Shown here piece by piece: positions 1 through 4,227 of a DNA stretch of 6,143 bases. The position numbers and the translations under genes were made by a program. Location of the stretch: assembly GCA_934725735.1 (NCBI GenBank), contig CAKVCP010000127.1:1-6143 (forward strand). Reading direction: 5' to 3'. The notes beneath the pieces were generated by a model. That model made no database searches. It was given only the letters and a program-made list of their open reading frames with translations, and was not told the origin of the DNA. The DNA is from an uncultured Thermoguttaceae bacterium (GTDB lineage Bacteria > Planctomycetota > Planctomycetia > Pirellulales > Thermoguttaceae). Positions within the stretch are counted from its first letter, which is position 1, and the number at the start of each line of letters is the position of its first letter.

Positions 1-601
1 AAGCGGCAAGCATTTGCTTCCACGCGGAAACGGACGTCGCGGCAATCCCGGTAAAGGGCTTCCGGGCGTTCAGTTCGTCGAACGCGGCGTCGACGCGCGC
101 AGGGGAGGCGTCGGCGAGGGTCATGGCGGAAAGACCGGCGCTTCGCGCTTCGATTTCTCGGAACTGCATTTCGCGCAGATAGTTCTTCGCCGTACCGAAC
201 GCCACGGGTCGTCGTTTCAAAACGTAGACAACGAAGAGATAGTGGAGATCGTCCATCGAGTATCTGGTTCCCCCGATAAGGAGAGTATCGTCCTGAAGAC
301 CGTCCGCCGCGTCCAACGCTCTGAAGTCGATCCACCGGGTCAAGGAGTCGCGCAAACGAGTCGCGTCGCCGCCAAACTCTTCCAGAAAACGCGTATCGTC
401 GAGAAGAGACTCGGCGTCCCTCTCCAGGCGCTTTCGATCTCGCGACATGATATCGACGCCGGGACAGAAGCCTTGGTCGCACAAGCAAAAGACTCCGTAG
501 AAATCCGCTTCGCAGGAAGACGCAGTCCAAGATTTGACGCCCTTCTCTTTGAGATCGGCGACAAATTCCGCCAGAATGAGTTTACGCCCTTCCTCGTCCA
601 T
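1..601 (-). CDS. Hypothetical protein, 3' end cut by the window edge
   Basis: An open frame of 200 codons begins at ATG 601-599 and is still open at base 1. An in-frame TAG lies directly before the ATG, and an AAAGGGG Shine-Dalgarno sits about 8 nt upstream, so this start is well defined. The protein begins MDEEGRKLILAEF and is mostly soluble and charged. It has a cysteine cluster at residues 30, 39, 41 and 46 (spacing C-x8-C-x-C-x4-C) and a hydrophobic strand near residues 121-128 (YLFVVYVL). I do not recognise the family. The cysteines could bind a metal or be structural; nothing else supports that. A long frame on the opposite strand is the antisense shadow. The gene lies downstream of, and in the same direction as, the SUMF1-like remnant, 67 nt away. 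Confidence 0.7.
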   Translation of the reverse strand, partial: MDEEGRKLILAEFVADLKEKGVKSWTASSCEADFYGVFCLCDQGFCPGVDIMSRDRKRLERDAESLLDDTRFLEEFGGDATRLRDSLTRWIDFRALDAADGLQDDTLLIGGTRYSMDDLHYLFVVYVLKRRPVAFGTAKNYLREMQFREIEARSAGLSAMTLADASPARVDAAFDELNARKPFTGIAATSVSAWKQMLAA

Positions 602-667
602 CTAGTCGCCCCTTTCTGGCTCTTCACTGTCCTCGTCGCTATCGCTCTCGCCCGCAACGCGTTCGTT

Positions 668-792
668 TTAGGGACGGGCAAACTTCTCGACCAGCGCAAA
701 TCCGACGTTCGCGCTCCTCAACGACGGACGCCCGACGATGCGCCTTCGTGCCCGCGCGGCAACGACGTCGCTCGAAGAAAGGGACGGCACGC
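668..792 (-). pseudogene. Possible SUMF1/formylglycine-generating-enzyme C-terminal remnant
   Basis: The minus-strand frame ending at TAA 670-668 reads a short segment containing SSSDVVAARARRR and then GRPSLRSANVGFALVEKF. The pattern of D-V-V-x-A-A-R, a P-S-x-R motif and a terminal V-G-F-x-L-V resembles the last ~35 residues of SUMF1-type (FGE-sulfatase) domains, which usually end in G-F-R-L or similar. Only this tail is present. Upstream the frame continues into the ~190 bp element, where an ATG at 838 would give a chimeric 56-aa ORF. I therefore read it as a fragment joined to the element and not as a full gene. The family assignment is by eye, the arginine usual in GFR is alanine here, and short matches can mislead. 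Confidence 0.4.
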
Positions 793-984
793 GCCTTCTA
801 TTCGCCCAAATTCCCTGCCGCAAACGCTCTCTTCCCATAGCCCTCAGTATAACAAATTAGAAACAATAAGAAAGTCTCGCCAAAGAAAAACCGCTAGATC
901 GCCATATAGTACCGACGCTCATAACCCCTCTAAAGAGAAGAACCGGTAAAAAAACAACTCTCCGTATTGTCACAGGAAGCCAGA
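793..984 (-). repeat. ~190 bp element, left copy (inverted relative to 2747-2928)
   Basis: Read on the minus strand, this segment aligns along its whole length with 2747-2928 on the plus strand. It starts TCTGGCT, has a hairpin and T-run, then shared blocks (AGGGGTT, TTTCTAATTT, GAGAG), and ends with the identical GAATAGAAGGC (793-803). By eye about two thirds of positions match, with small indels. Homology on one side stops exactly where the BRCT paralogue fragment begins (985). I see no convincing terminal inverted repeat, no transposase and no clear target duplication. It may be a small non-autonomous mobile element or a shared non-coding cassette. Confidence 0.75.
948..979 (-). terminator. 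Degenerate terminator hairpin of the left element
   Basis: On the minus strand CTTCCTGTG, loop ACAA, TACGGAGAG forms a nine-position stem with one mismatch and three G-T pairs, followed by TTG and seven T residues (A-run at 948-954). It is the counterpart of the perfect terminator at 2752-2780 but visibly weaker. It lies 6 nt downstream of the paralogue fragment, so it could still end leftward transcripts. Confidence 0.5.
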
Positions 985-1312
985 CGGGACGCCGATATAG
1001 TCGAGAATCAGCAGCCGAATCCGTTCCGCCTCTTCCGACAAGAAATCCGCCTTGCCAAGGAGCGCTCTGACGTCTTTTTGAAGCGCGTTCCACTCCTCCG
1101 ACGCCCCCTCTCCGAATTTCTCGACCCAGATATTCAGCAGATCAAGCAGATCAAGTTCCTTCTTATCGACGCCCCGTCGCGCGTGATTCCATGACAAAAC
1201 GCGATAATCAACTGCGTGTTGATCGTCTCCGTCGAGTAATACCCGCGCGAACCTGAACCTCGGAGAGGAGCGCGAGAATCGCGAAGCCGGGGCGCAAGAA
1301 CGACGCGTCCGC
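985..1312 (-). pseudogene. BRCT-gene paralogue, N-terminal/middle fragment (residues ~60-184)
   Basis: The minus strand here is homologous to codons ~60-184 of the intact gene at 1521-2396. Matching stretches include LRPxFAI, ALLSEVQ, KKELDLL, WNALQKDVRA, and EEAERIRLLILDYI. Against the intact copy I see four lesions: an in-frame loss of 54 bp (residues 71-88) near 1280-1289; a 1-nt loss near 1241-1243; a 1-nt loss near 1170-1172; and a 9-bp tandem duplication at 1136-1153 (AGCAGATCA twice) that repeats LDL. Codons 1-59 are absent. Homology ends sharply at 985, after the valine-proline codons, and the ~190 bp element begins. The matching C-terminal half is on the other strand at 2944-3118. 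It cannot make a full protein. Confidence 0.9.
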
Positions 1313-1432
1313 AACGGGAGCGTTCTTTGTGATTACCCCGCGCTTAACCGGTAAATGAATTTGCTCAGACCAAGCGGATTCATTCCAATCGTCTCTTGGA
1401 GCGCGATTGGTTTGGCGAAGGCCCGAGCATGG

Positions 1433-1485
1433 CGCCCCTTTCGCTGAGATCCCGTCAAAGGTGGGGTGGATCTGGGAAAGGGGCG
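1433..1485. other. Long imperfect hairpin downstream of the BRCT gene
   Basis: CGCCCCTTTC (1433-1442) pairs perfectly with GAAAGGGGCG (1476-1485). Inside, AGATCC (1447-1452) pairs with GGATCT (1468-1473), separated from the outer stem by a small internal loop. On the minus strand it begins 36 nt after the BRCT stop codon. No T-run follows on either strand, so it is not a classical intrinsic terminator. It may stabilise the 3' end of the mRNA. The rest of the gap 1313-1520 holds a 7-bp inverted repeat at 1385-1410 and a block at about 1491-1523 shared with 3068-3117; I see no supported gene in it. Confidence 0.55.
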
Positions 1486-1520
1486 TCGGCCATTCCTTGA
1501 GACAATGTTCGACGATTTCG

Positions 1521-2396
1521 TTAGAAGAGCAATTTTTGACAAGGCGCGGGGGCTTCTCCAAGCGCTTTGACGAGATCCCCTTCGGAGACGATCTTGATTG
1601 GAACGCCCTCGCTCTGGAGCGCTTCCGCTTTTTCGATCTTTGAGCCGTACGCCCCGTATTTCCATAGGCGCGAACGCGCCCCGCCGACGACCGCGTAGTC
1701 TACCTTTTTCGAAACCCCTGAGGCGACGCGTCCTCCGAGCGCTTCGATTCGTTCCGCGACGCTTTTCTTATCTCCCAGCGCGAATTGCCCCGACAAGACG
1801 AACGTCTTGCCGCGAATTTCCACCGGTTCGCTCGCGTCGTCCGGGACGCTGATATAGTCGAGAATCAGCAGCCGAATCCGCTCCGCCTCTTCCGGCGAGA
1901 AATCCGCCTTGCCAAGGATCGCTCTGACGTCTTTTTGAAGCGCGTTCCACTTCTCCGACACGCCCTCTCCGAATTTCTCGAGCCAGATATTCAGCAGATC
2001 AAGTTCTTTCTTATTGACGACCCCGTCGCACGTGATTCCCTGACAAAACGCGATAATCAACTGCGTGTTGATCGTCTCCGTCGAGTAATACTCCGCGCGA
2101 TCCTGAACCTCGGAAAGGAGCGCGATAATCGCGAAGACGTTTTCCAACGTCATAACGGAGTTCGCGAGTGCCGCGTCGATTCCCGCGAAGACGGGGCGCA
2201 GAAGCGGCGCGTCCGCGTCGTCCGCGTGTTCGTAACGCCACTTCGTAAGAAATTCCTTCTCCTCCTCGCGAATCACCGCGTCCGCTATAAAACCAAAACA
2301 GAATCCGAAAAGCAAATTCACGTCTCTGACAAAGATTTGTTTCCCTCCGAACCCCGTTTCGAGCAGCTCTCTATCCGTCAAATCTTTATCCGCCAT
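1521..2396 (-). CDS. TerB-like/BRCT-domain protein, 291 aa, intact
   Basis: The start is ATG 2396, with AAGGGG about 6 nt upstream. Residues 30-55 (FxADAVIREEEKEFLTKW) and 115-140 (GITCDGVVNKKELDLLNIWL) look like two related acidic helical motifs of the kind seen in TerB-like segments that precede BRCT domains in bacterial proteins. Residues ~194-278 are a BRCT domain: RGKTFVLSGQF, then EALGGRV, SKKVDYAVVG, and the GSKxEKAEALQ...VPI segment typical of NAD-dependent DNA ligase BRCTs. BRCT domains bind DNA ends or phosphoproteins, so a role in DNA repair or damage signalling is plausible. No ligase, nuclease or helicase motif is present, so no enzymatic role can be assigned. A short tail ends in CQKLLF. 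Two broken pieces of a paralogue flank it, which shows the gene was duplicated locally. Confidence 0.9.
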   Translation of the reverse strand: MADKDLTDRELLETGFGGKQIFVRDVNLLFGFCFGFIADAVIREEEKEFLTKWRYEHADDADAPLLRPVFAGIDAALANSVMTLENVFAIIALLSEVQDRAEYYSTETINTQLIIAFCQGITCDGVVNKKELDLLNIWLEKFGEGVSEKWNALQKDVRAILGKADFSPEEAERIRLLILDYISVPDDASEPVEIRGKTFVLSGQFALGDKKSVAERIEALGGRVASGVSKKVDYAVVGGARSRLWKYGAYGSKIEKAEALQSEGVPIKIVSEGDLVKALGEAPAPCQKLLF

Positions 2397-2471
2397 TTTA
2401 TTCCCCTTTCGCGACGATTCGCGCCAATATGCTCCGCTCTCATCCGACGAGAGCGCGCTACCCCCATTATA
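2394..2471 (-). promoter_or_regulatory. Promoter -10, leader hairpin and RBS of the BRCT gene
   Basis: On the minus strand a perfect TATAAT lies at 2471-2466, about 70 nt before the ATG. No good -35 is seen at 16-18 bp (the best candidate is GTCGGC). The leader contains a 7-bp perfect hairpin, CGCTCTC/GAGAGCG with a 7-nt loop (2435-2455), and then the AAGGGG Shine-Dalgarno. The hairpin is upstream of the RBS and does not sequester it, so a regulatory role is only possible, not shown. Confidence 0.45.
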
Positions 2472-2485
2472 GACGACCCGACGCG

Positions 2486-2731
2486 TTAGCCGACCTCTCT
2501 TGCCGAAATTTCCGCGAAACCGCCGCGTAAAACGCGCAAATTTTTATCTTTATTAACGTCTTCGCGCGTCATGTCGCTGAATCGGCTAGCGTTGAACTTG
2601 CGAAGAAGACGACGATCGATGCGACGAGTCAACCTGCGACGCGCCCCTTTCAGTTCCCTCTTCGCCCCCTCCCCCGTCAAATCCCCGTTGACAGAAAGAC
2701 GCTTGGCGGTAGAATGACAATCTCCTTTTGT
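2486..2731 (-). CDS. Doubtful short open frame, basic protein remnant
   Basis: A minus-strand frame ends at TAA 2488-2486, 90 nt before the BRCT start. It encodes a basic, helix-prone segment (GARRRLTRRIDRRLLRKFNASRF, then SDMTREDVNKDKNLRVL). The only upstream start, TTG 2764, lies inside the plus-strand terminator hairpin. An AAAAGGAGA motif at about 2729-2737 is not followed by ATG, GTG or TTG in this frame at usable spacing. I do not recognise the product. It could be the tail of a lost gene or a chance frame; codon endings are moderately GC-rich. Confidence 0.25.
   Translation of the reverse strand, partial: TKGDCHSTAKRLSVNGDLTGEGAKRELKGARRRLTRRIDRRLLRKFNASRFSDMTREDVNKDKNLRVLRGGFAEISAREVG
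2688..2715 (+). promoter_or_regulatory. Strong sigma70-type promoter facing right
   Basis: A perfect TTGACA (2688-2693), 16-bp spacer, then TAGAAT (2710-2715, five of six matches to TATAAT). Transcription would start near 2722 and meet the perfect terminator at 2752-2780, giving an RNA of about 55-60 nt with no ORF of note. Its first part contains CTCCTTTT, complementary to a Shine-Dalgarno core. No gene lies close downstream on this strand. Confidence 0.55.
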
Positions 2732-2746
2732 TTGTTGTTGGTTTGT

Positions 2747-2928
2747 TCTGGCTCCCTGTAGCAATACAGGGAGTTTTTTTGTCGGTTCTCTTCTTTGAGG
2801 GGTTGTGGAGTCGATTCTATATAGGCTTTGCCCCCTTTCTTAGGCGACCTCTCTTCTTATTTCTAATTTATTACACTAAGGCTACGAGGAGAGAGTTTGC
2901 TAGTAGTGTGTTCTAGCGAATAGAAGGC
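2747..2928 (+). repeat. ~190 bp element, right copy (inverted relative to 793-984)
   Basis: This is the plus-strand copy of the element described at 793-984. It starts TCTGGCT with a perfect terminator and ends GAATAGAAGGC (2918-2928). Fifteen unassigned bases (2929-2943) separate it from the C-terminal BRCT paralogue piece at 2944. Both copies contain a hydrophobic-coding frame (LPVAIQGVFLSVLFF here, LPVTIRRVVFLPVLLF on the left), so the element could derive from a gene fragment. The hairpin with T-run argues for a transcribed non-coding end. Confidence 0.75.
2752..2780 (+). terminator. Perfect intrinsic terminator
   Basis: CTCCCTGTA (2752-2760), GCAA tetraloop (2761-2764), TACAGGGAG (2765-2773), then seven T residues (2774-2780). 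The nine-bp stem has no mismatch and the loop is a stable GNRA tetraloop. It lies 37 nt downstream of the TTGACA/TAGAAT promoter. Confidence 0.85.
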
Positions 2929-2943
2929 TTGGCGTTGGTTTGT

Positions 2944-3118
2944 GACGACGCGAGCGAACCGCGGAATTTCGCGGCAAGACGTTCGTCTTATCGGGACAAT
3001 TCGCGCCGGGGGATAAGAAGAGCGTCGCGGAACGAATCGAAGCGCTCGGTGAAGCCCCCGCGCCTTGCGCAGGAATGTTCTTCTGGCGGAATCGTCGCGC
3101 AATGTCTCAAGAAATAAA
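2944..3118 (+). pseudogene. BRCT-gene paralogue, C-terminal fragment (residue 185 to end)
   Basis: On the plus strand this begins with codons for DDASEP, which are residues 186-191 of the intact protein. A 1-nt loss near 2956-2965 follows, and then GKTFVLSGQFxxGDKKSVAERIEALG in the next frame. It then jumps in frame to EAPAPC, losing residues 222-280 (177 bp), which removes most of the BRCT fold. Homology continues past the intact gene's stop for about 50 nt (TCTTCT, AATCGTCG, TGTCTCAAG). In the GKTF block four of the five base differences from the intact gene are synonymous, so the copy was probably under selection before it broke. Its N-terminal counterpart is at 985-1312 on the other strand. 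Confidence 0.9.
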
Positions 3119-3458
3119 AAGCCCCGATCCAGCCTTCTCATTCTCACCCTCATGGATAATGCGACGCCACTGGATAGAAGCGGCGCTCAAGAAGCGCAAC
3201 CGCACTTAGAAGAAATAACCTTGGGTAGGGGGTAATTCTCCCGTTGGCACAGCGTCGCAAATTCACACTTTCTTGATCGCAAGCTCGCTTCTATATATTA
3301 TACTTTCTTAATAGCGTCAATAGACCTTGATTTTTTTTGAAATTATCTTCGTTCTATCCCGTAGTTCTACTGCCGCGAGCGCATTGAGTCTTATCCCGTC
3401 GTCAAAAAGGAGCCCGTACTGACGCCTTCCTTCTCGACCTCGACGCCGCGCCGCATAC
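3109..3458 (-). repeat. Tandem unit 0 (most divergent, ~350 bp)
   Basis: The minus strand ends in the T-rich tract CTTTTTATTTCTTG also found in unit 1, although no clean stem precedes it here. Upstream lie a SIDAIKKV-stop tail (stop 3300-3298) matching the SIDKIKI tail of unit 1, and a GSFLTTG stretch matching TSFLTSG. Several stops lie between them. It starts where the BRCT paralogue fragment ends, sharing the bases CAAGAAA. I see no other gene here. Confidence 0.55.
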
Positions 3459-3494
3459 AAGAAATAAAAACCCCACCCTTGGTCAAGGATGGGG
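3459..3494 (-). terminator. Terminator of tandem unit 1
   Basis: On the minus strand CCCCATCCTT, loop GACC, AAGGGTGGGG (3494-3471; nine of ten positions pair), then TTTTT and ATTTCTTG. This is a classical intrinsic terminator for leftward transcripts. Confidence 0.75.
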
Positions 3495-3498
3495 CCCC

Positions 3499-3530
3499 GA
3501 TTTTAAAGCGTCCCTAAACGCTAAAAAATC
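3499..3530 (-). other. Conserved hairpin of unit 1
   Basis: GATTTT/AAAATC and AGCGT/ACGCT form two stems separated by a symmetric AA/AA internal loop, with loop CCCTAA. It lies between the coding tail and the terminator on the minus strand. Confidence 0.6.
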
Positions 3531-3562
3531 TACGACTTTGAAAAGGAGACTTAATTTTGTCT

Positions 3563-3736
3563 CTAAATCTTGATCTTGTCAATACTTTCGATAAGAATAT
3601 TCTCTGATTCAGCGAAAATTTCTCGGAACGACGCCCTATCCGACTGCGCTCGTTTTTGAGTCGTAAATGCAGAGCTCCCCGACGTCAAAAACGAAGTCCG
3701 TATCCGTCGCCCGTCTTGACCTCGACGCCGCGCCAT
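3563..3736 (-). pseudogene. C-terminal protein tail or 57-aa ORF in unit 1
   Basis: Frame from ATG 3736 to TAG 3565-3563: a basic N-terminus, then SFLTSGSSAFTTQKRA and FAESENILIESIDKIKI. No Shine-Dalgarno precedes the ATG, which sits directly after the T-rich end of the unit 2 terminator, so the segment is more likely the preserved tail of a longer protein than a small gene. Protein-level conservation with unit 2 is striking: a serine is encoded by AGT here and TCC there, and a leucine by CTT here and TTG there, so the tail was selected as protein after duplication. I do not recognise the family. Confidence 0.5.
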
Positions 3737-3740
3737 ATAC

Positions 3741-3776
3741 AAGAAACAAAAGACCCCATCTCTGGTCGAAGATGGG
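3741..3776 (-). terminator. Terminator of tandem unit 2
   Basis: On the minus strand CCCATCT and AGATGGG (3776-3770 with 3761-3755) pair perfectly around an 8-nt loop, then GTCTTTTGTTTCTTG follows. It is homologous to the unit 1 terminator with changes on both arms that keep the pairing. Confidence 0.65.
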
Positions 3777-3782
3777 CCCCCT

Positions 3783-3813
3783 GATTTTAAAGCGTAAAAA
3801 ACGCTAAAAAATC
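3783..3813 (-). other. Conserved hairpin of unit 2
   Basis: Same two stems and AA/AA internal loop as at 3499-3530. The apical loop is AAAAA in place of CCCTAA, so the stem is conserved while the loop varies. Confidence 0.6.
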
Positions 3814-3851
3814 TACGACTTTGAAAAGGAGAACTTCTTTTTCCTCCAAAA

Positions 3852-3995
3852 CTAGATTTTGTCAAGGGATTCGAGCAACGTTTTATTTGATTCTGTGAAA
3901 AACTTGCAACACCCCCCTATCCGGTAGCGCGCGCGTTTAGAAGTCGTAAACGCAAAGAAGCCCGAGTCAAGGATGGATTCCGTGCCAGCCGCTCT
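3852..3995 (-). pseudogene. C-terminal protein tail in unit 2
   Basis: Minus-strand frame ending at TAG 3854-3852, reading SILDSGFFAFTTSKRA and FFTESNKTLLESLDKI. It is homologous to the unit 1 tail at equal spacing. Ten residues between KRA and FF are scrambled by a compensating +1/-1 frameshift pair. There is no start codon at the position of the unit 1 ATG. Confidence 0.5.
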
Positions 3996-4023
3996 TCTTA
4001 ATCGCGTCGTCGCCCAATATCTC

Positions 4024-4215
4024 AGAAGAAAGATCCGCTCGTATGGACGACCCCTGGGCTCTTTAAGCGCAATAAACGCTTAAAAGCCCTCGCGTTCGAA
4101 TGGAGCCTGCGTTATCCGCGAACTCTTGATTGCGACAAGACTCCGAAAAGAAATTTCAGATTAGAAAATCCTTTGCAACGCGCCTCATTTCCAGCGACTC
4201 AGGCGCGTTTTTCCC
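4024..4215 (-). repeat. Tandem unit 3 (degenerate, truncated)
   Basis: It keeps the positions of the T-rich tract (ATCTTTCTTC), the hairpin (with entirely different stem bases), and a coding-tail region (about 4130-4210) alignable by eye to unit 1 but full of stops. The terminator stem is not recognisable. Its far end meets the 3' end of the replication-like gene; the AAAAACGCGCC block near 4200 is the last clear match. Confidence 0.55.
4056..4089 (-). other. Conserved hairpin of unit 3
   Basis: GGGCT/AGCCC and TTTAAGCG/CGCTTAAA form a 13-bp stem with one bulged C (4061) and a 7-nt loop. It occupies the same place in the unit as the hairpins at 3499 and 3783, but the outer stem sequence differs on both arms. 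Confidence 0.6.
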
Positions 4216-4227
4216 CGAAACGCGATA

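Larger units (their letters stand above)
3459..3740 (-). repeat. Tandem unit 1 (~282 bp)
   Basis: Aligns with unit 2 along its full length. Anchors are the terminator T-tract (3459/3741), the hairpin block GATTTTAAAGCG (3499/3783), the block TCTACGACTTTGAAAAGGAG, the C-terminal coding tail, and GTCAAAAA (3401/3684). The period is 282-283 bp. Confidence 0.85.
3741..4023 (-). repeat. Tandem unit 2 (~283 bp)
   Basis: Same order of parts as unit 1. The terminator stem and hairpin keep their pairing although the bases differ, and the coding tail keeps AFTT-KRA and ES-DKI motifs. It ends where unit 3 begins, next to the AGAAGAAAG block at 4024. Confidence 0.85.

Noticed and set aside
14..949. 311-aa open frame on the plus strand
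   Set aside because: It lies antisense to the better supported minus-strand gene at 1-601 and crosses the element and the SUMF1-like remnant. Long antisense frames are common in GC-rich DNA.
1385..1410. CCAATCG/CGATTGG inverted repeat as an operator
   Set aside because: Seven base pairs with a 12-nt loop, no promoter nearby; could be chance.
2728..2916. 62-aa hydrophobic frame on the plus strand (LPVAIQGVFLSVLFF)
   Set aside because: It starts from TTG without a Shine-Dalgarno and runs through a perfect terminator. The left element copy has a similar stretch but its frame diverges, so it is kept only as a note on the element.
3298..3330. Minus-strand promoter TTGACG...TATAAT in unit 0
   Set aside because: Only 12 bp separates the two boxes, too short for sigma70; the TTGACG is also part of the conserved SIDAIKK tail.
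3109..4227. tRNA or structured RNA gene in the long non-coding stretch
   Set aside because: No cloverleaf, T-loop (GTTCGA context) or CCA end was found; the hairpins are explained by the tandem tail-terminator units.
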